A stretch of DNA of 64,000 nucleotides. It comes from JBBIMP01 sp037444305 (lineage in GTDB: Bacteria > Acidobacteriota > UBA6911). Under the pieces are notes generated by a model. The model saw only the letters and a list, made by a program, of their open reading frames with translations, was not told where the DNA came from and made no database searches. The position numbers and the translations under genes were made by a program. Positions 1-8,663 of the stretch are shown here, one piece after another; position 1 is the stretch's first letter, and the number at the start of each line of letters is the position of its first letter. The stretch lies in assembly GCA_037444305.1 (NCBI GenBank), contig JBBIMP010000017.1, positions 1 through 64,000 on the forward strand, given 5' to 3'.

Positions 1-20
1 CCCGCTCCCGGATGGGTTCA

Positions 21-61
21 GGGCCCGCAAGGCGCACGGACGCCTGCGGGCCCTTCTTTTT
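21..61 (+). terminator. Intrinsic terminator of a gene left of the window
   Basis: A GC-rich stem (GGGCCCGCAAGGCG pairing with CGCCTGCGGGCCC, one bulged A, six-base loop CACGGA) is followed directly by TTCTTTTTT. This is the classic rho-independent form on the + strand, so a + strand gene must end just left of the window. Bases 62-196 hold nothing else I can support. Confidence 0.85.
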
Positions 62-196
62 GCTCCGCCTTTGTGAACCCTCGTGCAGCGATGTCTTCGT
101 GGCGCGCCCGGCTTTTGGACCCAGTGACGTGAACGCTTCCCCGAGGCCTTACCGGTTCAGTCGGTTTTCTGCTCACGCTGAAGTCCTCCCGGTCCA

Positions 197-1108
197 TTAT
201 CGGTTCCCGAAATAGTCGGCGACCTGCTCCGTGATCCGGCCGATGGCCTCCTCCAGCACAGTCCCGAGGCCGAAGTGATTGGCGGTGAAGATGGAAACCA
301 CCACCCGCCGGCCGCCCGCCTCCAGGATGCCCACGTCGTTCCCGATGTAGGGCAGGAAATCACCCGTTTTGTGGGGCGGACGCGCGGAAAACGGCGTGAA
401 GGCGAGGTTGCGGGGAATGCGGGTCGCGTAGAGCTGGCCGCGCAGGTGGCGCAGCATGCTCTCGCTGGCCTCCTTCCCCACGGTCTCGCCCTTCGCCATC
501 TTTTCCAGCAGCAGGCCCATCTGCCTGGGCGTGGCGAGGCCGAACGGATGGCGCGCTTCCCGATGGAAGGCCTCCCGGTCCTTTCGCTCGTTCAGCGCCT
601 TGAACCAGTCCGCGGCCAGTCCCGTTGCGCGTATTTTGTCATACCCGTACTCATCCATCAGCCGGTTGACGGCCCCGGGTCCGCCGACGAGGCGGAACAC
701 CTGGTCCGTGGCCGTGTTGTCGCTCACGATGATCATGAGGTCGATGATGTCGGCCCACGACATCACCGTCCCTTCGGCCCACCGCTGCAGGATGCCCGTG
801 CCCGGCTGCTTCTCGCTGTTTTTCAGCGTGTGCATGTCGGAGAGCTTGAATCTCCCCTCCGCCGCCTGCCGGTAGGCCTCCACCATCAGAGGGATCTTGA
901 TCGTGGACATGGTGTCCATCTGGGCGTCGGCGTTGACGGCGATCTCCTCCCCCGTGTCGAGGGATTTGATGTAGATCCCCCAGCTGGCATTCACGGAGCG
1001 CGTGATGGCTTCCACTCTTGCCTTCAGGCGGTCCAGGGGCGTCTGCTGCTGGGCGGACGCGGCAGCGGCGGTGAACAGAAGCACGAGCGGCATTAGCTTT
1101 CGGGTCAT
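197..1108 (-). CDS. Class A beta-lactamase-like serine hydrolase, exported
   Basis: 303 residues. The start at 1108 is chosen because it begins a clean signal peptide (MTRKLMPLVLLFTAAAASAQ) and has GGAG upstream; an earlier in-frame start at 1165 would add 19 residues before it. The penicillin-recognising fold motifs are present in order: STIK (nucleophile Ser68, Lys71), SDN (129-131) and HKTGD (Lys247-Thr-Gly). Length fits class A enzymes. The omega loop is odd: in register with the family's ExxLN motif the sequence reads FKALN, so the general base Glu166 that deacylates the enzyme is missing and the loop is longer than in TEM-type enzymes. The fold is certain, but penicillin hydrolysis is doubtful; it may be a slow or penicillin-binding variant. 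It is divergent from the membrane M28 gene. Confidence 0.85.
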   Translation of the reverse strand: MTRKLMPLVLLFTAAAASAQQQTPLDRLKARVEAITRSVNASWGIYIKSLDTGEEIAVNADAQMDTMSTIKIPLMVEAYRQAAEGRFKLSDMHTLKNSEKQPGTGILQRWAEGTVMSWADIIDLMIIVSDNTATDQVFRLVGGPGAVNRLMDEYGYDKIRATGLAADWFKALNERKDREAFHREARHPFGLATPRQMGLLLEKMAKGETVGKEASESMLRHLRGQLYATRIPRNLAFTPFSARPPHKTGDFLPYIGNDVGILEAGGRRVVVSIFTANHFGLGTVLEEAIGRITEQVADYFGNR

Positions 1109-1227
1109 GGCATTGTCTTCTCCGGAAATTGAGAGCTGGTAGTGCAGGGCGATGATATCATACAAATCCGCGCCGGTTGCGGCGCCCCCGGATGCGACGA
1201 TCCGGGTCGCGCATTTCAGTTTTCAAT

Positions 1228-2907
1228 ATGACTAAAGACAACATAGTTCTCGTGGTTTGCATTCTGGTCCCGCTCTGCTGGGTCGCCGCGGGCGTGCTGA
1301 CGAGAGTGGATGAATCCGTCCCGGTGATTGAGGACCCGGTGCTGCATTTCGACCGGTCGGGGGCGGCGGCGGAGGCGCGGGAATTTTCCGCGGCCTATCC
1401 CGACAGGACGCTGGGCAGCATCGAGGCCCGCCAGTCGACCGGCTTTCTGAAGGACCGCCTGGAGCAGCTCGGGTACCAGATCTCTTACACCCACTTCGAT
1501 GCCACCGTCGCGGGAAAACGGCAGGTGGGGAGGAATGTCCTGGCGTTCAGGCAGGGGCCTCGGCCGGAAATCCTGGCCGTGGCCGCAAGGTACGACAACA
1601 TGACGACCGCGGGCGGCGGAGGGAGCGACAACGCCGCCGGGATCGGCGTTTTGCTGGAGCTGGCGCGGGTGTTCTCCGAGGCGCCCGCCCGGCACAGCCT
1701 GCTCGTTGTCGCCCTGGACGGAAACTCCTGGGGGGCGCTGGGCGCCCGCGACCTGGCCGAAAACCATGCCGGGAGGAGGCAGCTCGCCGCCGTGATCTCG
1801 CTGGACAGGATCGATGCCGCGGCGGCATCGCTTTCACTCGCCACCGCCGGGCAGTTCGGCGGGGGCGCACCTGCTTGGCTCCGGAGTCTTGCGCGCCGCT
1901 CGGCTGCGGCGGCCGGTATCCCGTTCGCGGAGCCCGGGGGATTCCGGGAGCACATGCAGAGAGCGCTCCCCTTTACGCGGACCGACCAGGGACCCTTCCT
2001 GCGGCAGGGGATTCCGGCGGTGAATTTGGGGGCTGCCGCGGGAAGTTCCGGAGGGGACGAAGCGGCGGACGGGCTCGACGCGGTTGGGGTGGTCGCGGAG
2101 ATCATGCTGAGGTCGATGGATGGGCTGCAGCGGATGCCGGGAGAGCAGGAGGGCGGATTCAGGCTGCACCGCGCAAAGGTGCTGTCACCGGCGGTTGTCA
2201 AGGTGCTGCACTACCTGGCCTTCGCGCCGTTTGCGGCGCTGCTGCTGTTTCACTGGCGCCGCTTTGCCGACGATCTCGACCTCGGACGGCTGAAGCGGGA
2301 GTTCATGACGCTGGGGGCGACCCTGCTGCCGTTCCTGCTGGCCTATTACTTCATCCGCCTGATGGACCGGATCCGGCTGCTGCCGCGGTACAGCCTCTAC
2401 CCGCCCTCCGCTTCGGACGCCGCCTTTGCGGGGCTCCAGTGGAAAGTGCTCGCCGGCCTTGCAGGGGTGGTGATCGTGGCGGCAGTAGTGCTCTATTTCA
2501 TCGTAAAAACTCTGTCGCGCAGGCTGCCGCGTCCCGACTTCAACGTTTCCAAACTGATCTGCCTGGTGCTTTCGGGCCTCGTGGCCCTGGCGGCGCTGAT
2601 GCAGAACGGGTATTGGGCCGTGAGTTTCCTGTTGCTGCCGGCACTGGTGGCAGGCCTGGCGGGAGCGGGCGGGAGCGCCGGGGCCCGCGCCGCCAACCGG
2701 TTGCTGCTGGTGGCCGCGATGGGCGTGCCCTGTGCGCTCTTCGTCTGGCACGGGGCGAATCCGCACGCCGGGATGACCTGGCTGTGGTGGGAGTTGATCG
2801 CCCTGGCCGGCGGGATGTATTCAATGGCCGGATATTTTCTGGCCGGCGCCGCGGTTGCCCTGGGTATCCGTTATGTGACGATGCAGTCGTATGCGGCCGG
2901 ACGATAA
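1228..2907 (+). CDS. Membrane-anchored M28-like protein with degenerate active site
   Basis: 559 residues from ATG 1228; a start at 1177 would add 17 basic residues ahead of the first membrane helix. Architecture: one N-terminal helix (about 6-25), an extracytoplasmic M28 aminopeptidase-like domain (about 45-310), then about six hydrophobic helices (about 330-555). The fold signature GGSDNAAGIGVLLELAR keeps Asp134. However, the first zinc His is Arg121 (ARYDN instead of xHYDx), the catalytic Glu pair is Asn166-Ser167 (DGNSWG), and the usual SDH near the domain end reads TDQ. It is therefore probably not an active zinc peptidase. The helix-M28-multihelix layout resembles eukaryotic ER M28 proteins and the Gaa1 family in shape only. 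It is transcribed alone. Confidence 0.75.
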   Translation: MTKDNIVLVVCILVPLCWVAAGVLTRVDESVPVIEDPVLHFDRSGAAAEAREFSAAYPDRTLGSIEARQSTGFLKDRLEQLGYQISYTHFDATVAGKRQVGRNVLAFRQGPRPEILAVAARYDNMTTAGGGGSDNAAGIGVLLELARVFSEAPARHSLLVVALDGNSWGALGARDLAENHAGRRQLAAVISLDRIDAAAASLSLATAGQFGGGAPAWLRSLARRSAAAAGIPFAEPGGFREHMQRALPFTRTDQGPFLRQGIPAVNLGAAAGSSGGDEAADGLDAVGVVAEIMLRSMDGLQRMPGEQEGGFRLHRAKVLSPAVVKVLHYLAFAPFAALLLFHWRRFADDLDLGRLKREFMTLGATLLPFLLAYYFIRLMDRIRLLPRYSLYPPSASDAAFAGLQWKVLAGLAGVVIVAAVVLYFIVKTLSRRLPRPDFNVSKLICLVLSGLVALAALMQNGYWAVSFLLLPALVAGLAGAGGSAGARAANRLLLVAAMGVPCALFVWHGANPHAGMTWLWWELIALAGGMYSMAGYFLAGAAVALGIRYVTMQSYAAGR

Positions 2908-3023
2908 GTCAAGGTCTTGTTTCGCCTCTTCCGGGATGCCCGCGCATTTGGCGCATCCGACCTTGCATGCTCCGCTTCTGCTGCGACCCTGCCGGGGAGC
3001 AACATATTCTCTACTCAGACCCC

Positions 3024-3689
3024 TCAGACCTCCGTGAGCCGCAGCACCTCGTTCACGAGCTTGCGGATGCCCTCGAAGACTTCCGCCGGTCCCTTGCCCA
3101 GCATGTAGGCGGGCGTCGACACGACCTTGTGCTTTTCATCCGTCACCATCTCGGTCACTGGGCAGTCGCAATGCTGCGCGCCCATGGCGCTGACGGCGGC
3201 GGCGGTCTGCTTGTCCGTCCCGATGGTGAGCGTGGCGGGAATCTGGTTTTTCCCGAGGATGCGCGCCAGCATCGCCGGGGCGATGCAGATCGCGCCGACC
3301 GGTTTTCCCGCCTTGAGCATGTCGGATGCGAGCCGCTCCACGTCGGGGTTGACCGAACAGCCGGTGCCCTCGGTGGCGAATGTAGAGAGGTTGGTGGCGG
3401 CGCCAAAACCTCCGGGGAAGATGAGCGCGTCGACCTCCTCCGCCTTCACCTCGCGGACACTGCGGATGTTGCCCCGGGCGATCCGCGCGGACTCCACCAG
3501 GACATTTCTCTTTGTTTCCTCCGCCTGCTGGTTCAGGTGGTTTATGGTTCGCGCCTGGTCGATGTCGGGCGCGCAGCACAGGATTTCGGCTCCGGCCTGG
3601 TCGAGCGCAATGAGCGTGGAAACGGATTCGTGGATCTCGGCGCCGTCGAGGAAGCCGCAGCCGCTCAGGCATACCGCTACTTTTTTCAT
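3024..3689 (-). CDS. elbB: ElbB-type DJ-1/PfpI family glyoxalase-like protein
   Basis: 221 residues, close to E. coli ElbB (217). It shows the family pattern: N-terminal KKVAVCLSGCGFLDGAEIHES, the PGGFGAATNLSTFA loop, and the nucleophile-elbow cysteine in VGAICIAPAML. ElbB belongs to the class I glutamine-amidotransferase-like DJ-1 superfamily. It has been linked to isoprenoid metabolism and shown to have weak glyoxalase activity; the physiological role is unsettled. The start is supported by GGAGG 6 nt upstream. It lies 49 nt downstream of the P-loop gene on the same strand and may share its transcript. Confidence 0.9.
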   Translation of the reverse strand: MKKVAVCLSGCGFLDGAEIHESVSTLIALDQAGAEILCCAPDIDQARTINHLNQQAEETKRNVLVESARIARGNIRSVREVKAEEVDALIFPGGFGAATNLSTFATEGTGCSVNPDVERLASDMLKAGKPVGAICIAPAMLARILGKNQIPATLTIGTDKQTAAAVSAMGAQHCDCPVTEMVTDEKHKVVSTPAYMLGKGPAEVFEGIRKLVNEVLRLTEV

Positions 3690-3738
3690 GATGAACCTCC
3701 GATGGATTCAATGGCCGTAATGATAGCACGGCGCCGCG

Positions 3739-4293
3739 TCAGATGCCGGGGATGCGCGGCTGCAGCGGGCCCACGTGGACCCGGTGGTAGTCCAGGATCA
3801 GTTCCACCGTCGTGGCCATGTCCGTGTGCTCGTGGTACGGCGTGCCGTCGGCCGCCAGGAGCTCCAGCAGCTTCCGGTCGATGGCGGCCTGGAACTCCAG
3901 GTCGGTGGAGCGGACGCCGTCGGGCCGGAGGTACTTGCGTGTCAGCGGGACCTTGAAGAGCAGGTCGTAGGTGCGCACCCAATAGGAGCTCAGGCCGTGC
4001 AGCTCGGGGATATGCCCGAACTTGTGGTAGAGGTACACGTAGTTGTCCACCACCGAGCGGTCGCAGATGATGCTGGCGTAGATGTTGTTCAGCTCCAGTT
4101 CGCGCGCGATGGTGGTGGACAGTATCCAGGTCTGTGCCTCGAGGCTGGTGGCCTCGTTGATGGGGAAGGGGCACCGGCGCGCGATCTCGTCGATGAAGCC
4201 GACGTCGAGGCTCTGTTTCTTGAGCTCGTTGCAGAGTTCGTAGGCCAGCGTCGTCTTGCCGACTCCGTGGGAACCGATAAAGGCTATTTTCAT
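3739..4293 (-). CDS. P-loop ATPase/kinase-like protein (AAA_28/NadR-kinase type)
   Basis: 184 residues. Walker A GSHGVGKTT sits at residues 8-16, immediately after the first beta strand (MKIAFI). A DE pair follows (FIDEIARRCP), then SIICDRSVVDNYVYLYHK, like the DRxxxD lid region of nucleoside and nucleotide kinases. The size and motif order match the small AAA_28/NadR ribosylnicotinamide-kinase-like group, whose substrates are mostly unknown. It is a cytoplasmic protein. It sits 65 nt downstream of the thiolase gene and 49 nt upstream of elbB. No substrate can be assigned from sequence. Confidence 0.7.
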   Translation of the reverse strand: MKIAFIGSHGVGKTTLAYELCNELKKQSLDVGFIDEIARRCPFPINEATSLEAQTWILSTTIARELELNNIYASIICDRSVVDNYVYLYHKFGHIPELHGLSSYWVRTYDLLFKVPLTRKYLRPDGVRSTDLEFQAAIDRKLLELLAADGTPYHEHTDMATTVELILDYHRVHVGPLQPRIPGI

Positions 4294-4358
4294 CCGGGTC
4301 GTTTCCTCGCGCCCTTATTTCGCTGCACCGGCGCGGAGCGCTCCCGACTCGCGAGCCG

Positions 4359-5567
4359 TCAGGATGCCGGCTTGAGGACCGTGCAGACGGAGGCGCAGAT
4401 GGGCCCGCCGATGTTGAACGTTGCGGCGGCCCGGGCGTTGGGAACCTGCAGCGCCTGCGGCACCTTCCCCTGGAGCTGCCAGGCGCACCAGCCGACCATC
4501 GCGATCCCCGTGGCGCCGACGGGATGGCCCTTGGCGATGAGGCCGCCCGAGGTGTTGATGCCGCATTCCCCGTCGGGCTGTGCCTTTCCCTCGAGCCAGT
4601 AGCGCGTTCCCTTGCCCGGCTCCGCCTTGCCGATCACTTCGGTGCCGATGGCCGCCATGACGGTGAAGCAGTCGTGCAGCTCGGAAACGTTCACGTCACG
4701 CGGCTTGACCCCGGCCATCTCATACGCCCGGTTCATGGCGCGGTAGGCCCCTGCGGGATTCAGCACGTCGCGCCCTTCCTTCATGATGGGGTCGGTCGCC
4801 TGGCTGTACCCGGCGAGCTCGATGCAGGAACTCCTGGGCACTCCGAGTTTCCTCAGCCCGTCCTCCGTGGCCAGTATGAGCGAGGCGTAGCCGTCGGTGA
4901 TCTGGGAGCTGTCGTAGGTCTTCAGCGGCAGCCCGTCCACGATGTACCGGTTGATCCCCTCGATTTTCATGGCCTGGTCCAGCGTTAGCCGGATCTTCTG
5001 CATCTGGGCATACGGATTGTGATTGGCGTTTTCATACTCCTTCACCGCGATGTGGGTGATGTCGCTCTCGCTGACGCCGTGCCGCTTCATATATTCGTCC
5101 ATGACCTCGGCGAACACGTGCGGGAATATGAAAACCTTCCCCGGCCTCTCGTCGGGATGAGAGAAAAATCCCAGGACCTTGCCGATGAGCTTGCCGTCCA
5201 TCTTCCCCTCGGCGTCCCGCATCTTTTCGTAACCGACCGCAATTCCGGTCTCTCCCAGGCCGGCCTGCAGCTTGTGGATGACCGAGAGAATGGCCTGTCC
5301 GCCCGAGGCGCAGGCGTTTTCGACCGCCTCGATCGGCTTCGCCTCGAGTCCGGGAACCATCGCCACGAGGCCGGCCAGCAAACCCTGCTCGTTGAGGGAG
5401 AAGTTGCAGGTGGCCCCGATCGACGCGACGTCCAGGGCGGAAGGCTCCGCCTGGATCTCGCTGCAGGCGTCCTTGACCGCTTTTTCCACGATCGAGGGGA
5501 CGGTCAGGTCCATGAGTTTGCCGAATTTGGACTGGTGATAAGCTGCTATGAAGATTTTTTTTGGCAT
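4359..5567 (-). CDS. Thiolase family acyltransferase (SCP2/acetyl-CoA acetyltransferase type)
   Basis: 402 residues from ATG 5567 (GAGG upstream); a longer frame to 5618 is less likely because its extra residues precede the conserved MPKKIFIAAYHQSKFG start. The nucleophile is Cys86 in VENACASGGQA. Other conserved elements are ELHDCF (His298) and GGLIAKGHPVGATG (His348). The C-terminal loop reads NIGGPICASVC rather than the CxG loop of degradative thiolases, which fits the SCP-x/lipid-transfer thiolase subfamily. It probably condenses or cleaves acyl-CoA or beta-ketoacyl-CoA; the substrate is unknown. It is the first gene of the - strand run thiolase, P-loop protein, elbB. Confidence 0.88.
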   Translation of the reverse strand: MPKKIFIAAYHQSKFGKLMDLTVPSIVEKAVKDACSEIQAEPSALDVASIGATCNFSLNEQGLLAGLVAMVPGLEAKPIEAVENACASGGQAILSVIHKLQAGLGETGIAVGYEKMRDAEGKMDGKLIGKVLGFFSHPDERPGKVFIFPHVFAEVMDEYMKRHGVSESDITHIAVKEYENANHNPYAQMQKIRLTLDQAMKIEGINRYIVDGLPLKTYDSSQITDGYASLILATEDGLRKLGVPRSSCIELAGYSQATDPIMKEGRDVLNPAGAYRAMNRAYEMAGVKPRDVNVSELHDCFTVMAAIGTEVIGKAEPGKGTRYWLEGKAQPDGECGINTSGGLIAKGHPVGATGIAMVGWCAWQLQGKVPQALQVPNARAAATFNIGGPICASVCTVLKPAS

Positions 5568-5728
5568 ATGTCGTCCTCTTGAGTGTGCAACATGGGCGAT
5601 ATCATAACCGTTTTTCATCTGGCATTGCGCAAATTCGTCCGAATGTCCGAGTCCCGGGGAAGGGGCCGGAACGGGTCATGCAGGCGCACGGGATCCGGGG
5701 GGAGATTCACCTGGAACAGCCATTCTGT

Positions 5729-5734
5729 TATTCT
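5729..5734 (+). promoter_or_regulatory. -10 box (TATTCT) close to the start of the CrtC-like gene
   Basis: TATTCT lies 10 nt before ATG 5745 and no Shine-Dalgarno is visible between them. This matches the short-leader pattern seen at several other genes here. No good -35 is seen. Confidence 0.4.
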
Positions 5735-5744
5735 CTAGACAGCT

Positions 5745-6794
5745 ATGACCACATTCCAGGATCTGGCATCCGAGCAGAAGCGAATGCGCTGGGACGGCAA
5801 TTCGAGGCCCCACTACGAGGAGTGGTGCACGACGCTCAACCTGGCGGCATCCGGCGCGGGCTTCTGGCTCCGCCACGCCATCCACGCCCCGGAGGATGCA
5901 ATCCCCCACGTGGAGGTGACGTTCGCATCTTATGTCCCCGGCGCGGAGAGCGCGAACGTGACCGCGGGCGCCGTCTACCCGCTGAGCCAGTTTCACGCCC
6001 AAAAGCCCCCCTTCGGCATCGCCATGGGGCCCAACCGGATGGAAGTCGGGCGCATGACGGGGATGCTGGAGGCTGGCGATGCGCCGGTGGTCTGGGACCT
6101 GGTCTTCGACTGCGTAACCGATCCATTGGATTACCTGGCCGGGGCGATCTTCGAGAATCTCGAGTTCTTCCCCCAATTGGTTACGCCGCACCCGTTCCTC
6201 TCCGTGGGCGGTAGGATCGAGGTCGGCGACCATCGGTTCCATCTCGACCGGGACTCCGGGCAGCAGAGCCACCTCTGGGGCAGCCGCCGGCCGAGCGAGT
6301 ACGCCTGGTTCCACTGCAGCTCCTTCGCGCAGAGCGGGGGAGAGCCGATCCCCGCCTATGTCACCGGATTGACCACGCGGCTGCGGCTCGCGGGCGGAAT
6401 TCTGCTCCCCCCGGCAAGCATCGGGCACCTGGTGTGGGGTGGCCGCCACGTCCGCATCGCGCCCGCCAGCGAATGGAGGCATCGCTGGGAGGGACCGTGG
6501 ATCTGGAAGGGCAAGATGGAGGAAGAGGCGGTATCCGTGATCCTGTCGGTGCCCTGGGAGAATATGGTCCTGGCGGAAATCCGCGAGTCCGCCGAGCGTA
6601 CGATCTTCTGCCACCACACGGGCTTATCCGACTGCGCCGTGCAGTTCAATGCTCCCCGCCGGGCACCGCAGCGGTTCGAGACGAAGGGACGGACGCACGT
6701 AGAGATCGGCTCCACGGATGTCGACATCCGGGCCAAGCGGGAACTCATCTACGACCGGCCGCCGCCGGCCAACCGGGCCGGAGAGGGCGGATAG
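5745..6794 (+). CDS. CrtC/tocopherol-cyclase-like lipocalin-fold protein
   Basis: 349 residues, no signal peptide or membrane helix. The middle contains SHLWGSRRPSEYAWFHCSSF, followed by IPAYVTGLTTRLRL. A HxWG...(W/F)xH pattern of this kind is typical of the hydroxyneurosporene synthase (CrtC), tocopherol cyclase and AttH group, which bind and hydrate or cyclise hydrophobic isoprenoids. The C-terminal third (EIRESAERTIFCHHTGLSDCAVQF) is consistent with the second half of that two-lipocalin fold. There are no carotenoid genes nearby, so the substrate is unknown. No Shine-Dalgarno is visible. It is transcribed alone, convergent with the SirB1-like gene. Confidence 0.5.
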   Translation: MTTFQDLASEQKRMRWDGNSRPHYEEWCTTLNLAASGAGFWLRHAIHAPEDAIPHVEVTFASYVPGAESANVTAGAVYPLSQFHAQKPPFGIAMGPNRMEVGRMTGMLEAGDAPVVWDLVFDCVTDPLDYLAGAIFENLEFFPQLVTPHPFLSVGGRIEVGDHRFHLDRDSGQQSHLWGSRRPSEYAWFHCSSFAQSGGEPIPAYVTGLTTRLRLAGGILLPPASIGHLVWGGRHVRIAPASEWRHRWEGPWIWKGKMEEEAVSVILSVPWENMVLAEIRESAERTIFCHHTGLSDCAVQFNAPRRAPQRFETKGRTHVEIGSTDVDIRAKRELIYDRPPPANRAGEGG

Positions 6795-6889
6795 CCCCCG
6801 ATGACCGGAGCCGAGGCGTACCGATCCCCACTCCACCCGCTCCTGAAGGATTGCGGGGCCCTGTTCCTGGAGTTCGCCGGCGGCGCCGT

Positions 6890-7732
6890 TCAGTTAGTGG
6901 CGCCCACGATGTCGCGCAGGATCTTGATCTGGCGCTGTATGAAATCCTCGTCCTCCGGCGCGTGGGCGCATCCGAGGTAACGCTCGAGGTCCGCGAGCGC
7001 CTTGGCAAACAGGCCGGCCTGCATCAGCAGGACGCCCCGGTCGCGGATTTCAGTGAGCATCTCCGGGTACAGCATGAGAATGCGCTCCACCACTCCCAGC
7101 GCTCTCCGGAAATCCTCCTTCTGGTAGTAGATTCCCTTCAGGTTGAAGAGCATGCGCGAGACGATCGCCTTTTTGTCCATGTTGTGGAGGAATGCCGGCT
7201 GCAGCTGGACACTGCCGCTGTAGAGCCGGTCCAGCAGATCCTGGCAGTCCTCGCTCGACATGATGCGCCCCTGGTTGAACGGATCGATCAGGATTTCCTC
7301 GTCCTGGTCGGCGTACTTGACGAGGAAGTGTCCCGGAAAGCCTACGCCCAGTATGGGGAAGCCGACGCGCCGCGCGACCTCCATGTAGATTACGGAGAGC
7401 GAGATCGGGATGCCCTTCTTGCGGTCGAGCACCTCGTTGAGGAAGCTGTTCCTGGGATCGTAATAATCCTCGTTGTCCCCCTGGAGCCCCTCCTGGATGA
7501 AGAGCGCCTCGTTCAGGCACTCGATGAGGTTGTAGGCGGAGCGATCGTTTCCCGCCAGAACCTGCACGCGAGCCCCGAGCTCGTTGAGGCGCCTCAGGTA
7601 TTCCTGGATATCCAGGTCGGGGCATTCCTCCAGCGCAACCGCCAGCGCCCCGCGGTCGAGGGGAAACACGGGTTCGTCCAGGGCCGCCAGTTCAGAGAAA
7701 ACCTGGCGCGACCTGAGCAACTCTGCGATCAC
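6890..7732 (-). CDS. SirB1 family protein (transglutaminase-like plus TPR)
   Basis: 280 residues. The family core reads KKGIPISLSVIYMEVARRVGFP followed by GVGFPGHFLVKY, diagnostic of the SirB1/UPF0162 proteins. Residues 190-260 (FNLKGIYYQKEDFRRALGVVERILMLYPE and following) form tetratricopeptide helices. The papain/transglutaminase-like core lacks a Cys at the usual place, as is common in the family, so catalysis is not implied. Function is unknown; the E. coli homologue was tied to sirohaem/invasion regulation only by locus name. The start codon overlaps the stop of the upstream HAD gene by 4 nt, so translation is probably coupled. Confidence 0.85.
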   Translation of the reverse strand: MIAELLRSRQVFSELAALDEPVFPLDRGALAVALEECPDLDIQEYLRRLNELGARVQVLAGNDRSAYNLIECLNEALFIQEGLQGDNEDYYDPRNSFLNEVLDRKKGIPISLSVIYMEVARRVGFPILGVGFPGHFLVKYADQDEEILIDPFNQGRIMSSEDCQDLLDRLYSGSVQLQPAFLHNMDKKAIVSRMLFNLKGIYYQKEDFRRALGVVERILMLYPEMLTEIRDRGVLLMQAGLFAKALADLERYLGCAHAPEDEDFIQRQIKILRDIVGATN

Positions 7733-8424
7733 GGCTGCTCCTCGAAAAGGCTGAAGAGAAAATCGGTGTCAATGTCCGCCAATGATGTCACGACAAAGTC
7801 GGCCCCCGCCAGGCTTGCCGCAGGGTAGGTGCTGCTCACAGCCAGGCACTTCATGCCGGCGGCACGGACACCTTCCACGCAGGCGATGGCGTCTTCGATC
7901 ACGAGGATTTCCGCGGGCCGAATCGGAGGACCTCCGGCCGCCGCGATGCCGTTCAGCGTTTCCAGGGCGAAGAGGAAGCTTTCCGGCCGGGGCTTGCCCA
8001 CGGGGAAATCCTCCGCTGCAACGATCGCCCGGAAGCATGGGCGGAGCCCGGTGGCCTGCAGGGCATCCTCGATCTCCCGGCGCCGGGCGCCCGAGGCGAT
8101 TGCCAGGGGCAACCGGGCCGCGGCATCCCGGACCAGCCGGCCGGCTCCCGGGAACAGCGGGTAGCCCGCGAGCAGTTCATCCTCGTAGGCCTGGGATACG
8201 AGCTCGAGCAGCTGCTCGCGTTGTGGGTTTTCCAGGGTGACCGAATGTGCCTCACAGATCGCCTGCAGGGCGCGCGCGTCGTCCAGCGGGAGGTACCGGT
8301 CCCAGTACTCCTCCTTGGTCAGGATGATGCCGAGCCGGGCCACGGCTTTTTGCATCGAGCGGAAATGCATGGGTTCGTCATCCAGGATGACCCCGTTGAA
8401 GTCGAAGATGACGGCCCTGAGCAT
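7729..8424 (-). CDS. HAD superfamily phosphatase, beta-phosphoglucomutase-like
   Basis: 231 residues, the usual length for HAD subfamily IA. Motif I is VIFDFNGVIL, with Asp8 as nucleophile and the second Asp replaced by Asn. Motif II is IASGA, motif III is the Lys of VGKPRPESF, and motif IV is VIEDAIACVEGVRAAGM. The helical cap lies at about 15-90. It probably dephosphorylates a small phosphometabolite; the Asp-to-Asn change at the acid/base position can favour phosphatase variants of low activity. GGGGAGAG precedes the start and a TATAAG box lies about 30 nt upstream. It overlaps the SirB1-like gene by 4 nt. Confidence 0.85.
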   Translation of the reverse strand: MLRAVIFDFNGVILDDEPMHFRSMQKAVARLGIILTKEEYWDRYLPLDDARALQAICEAHSVTLENPQREQLLELVSQAYEDELLAGYPLFPGAGRLVRDAAARLPLAIASGARRREIEDALQATGLRPCFRAIVAAEDFPVGKPRPESFLFALETLNGIAAAGGPPIRPAEILVIEDAIACVEGVRAAGMKCLAVSSTYPAASLAGADFVVTSLADIDTDFLFSLFEEQP

Positions 8425-8544
8425 GGCTCTCCCCGAGCTGAATCCTTACTTATATCAGCCGCAAAACAGTCCAGCAAGCCGGATTCCCACCGCGCATCCC
8501 GTGCCCCTCTCCGGAGTGACCGGCTTCCGGGCGGCGAGGAAATG

Positions 8545-8586
8545 CGTTGCGCTCCTGACAGGGCGCCCTGGAGGGGCGCAACGCTT
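8545..8586 (+). repeat. Intergenic hairpin carrying the AGGGGCGCAAC motif
   Basis: GCGTTGCGCTCC and GGAGGGGCGCAACGC are near-complementary arms separated by about a dozen bases, between the HAD gene and the 132-residue unknown. The right arm holds the 11-mer AGGGGCGCAAC (8572-8582), which recurs at three other intergenic sites of this window. The gap 8425-8663 contains nothing else I can support. Confidence 0.5.
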
Positions 8587-8663
8587 ACGGGTACGGCCCA
8601 TCCGCAAATTGCCGGCGAGGTGGATGGCGCGGAACCTCGGCGAAAAAATGTGTGCAGGAAGAA

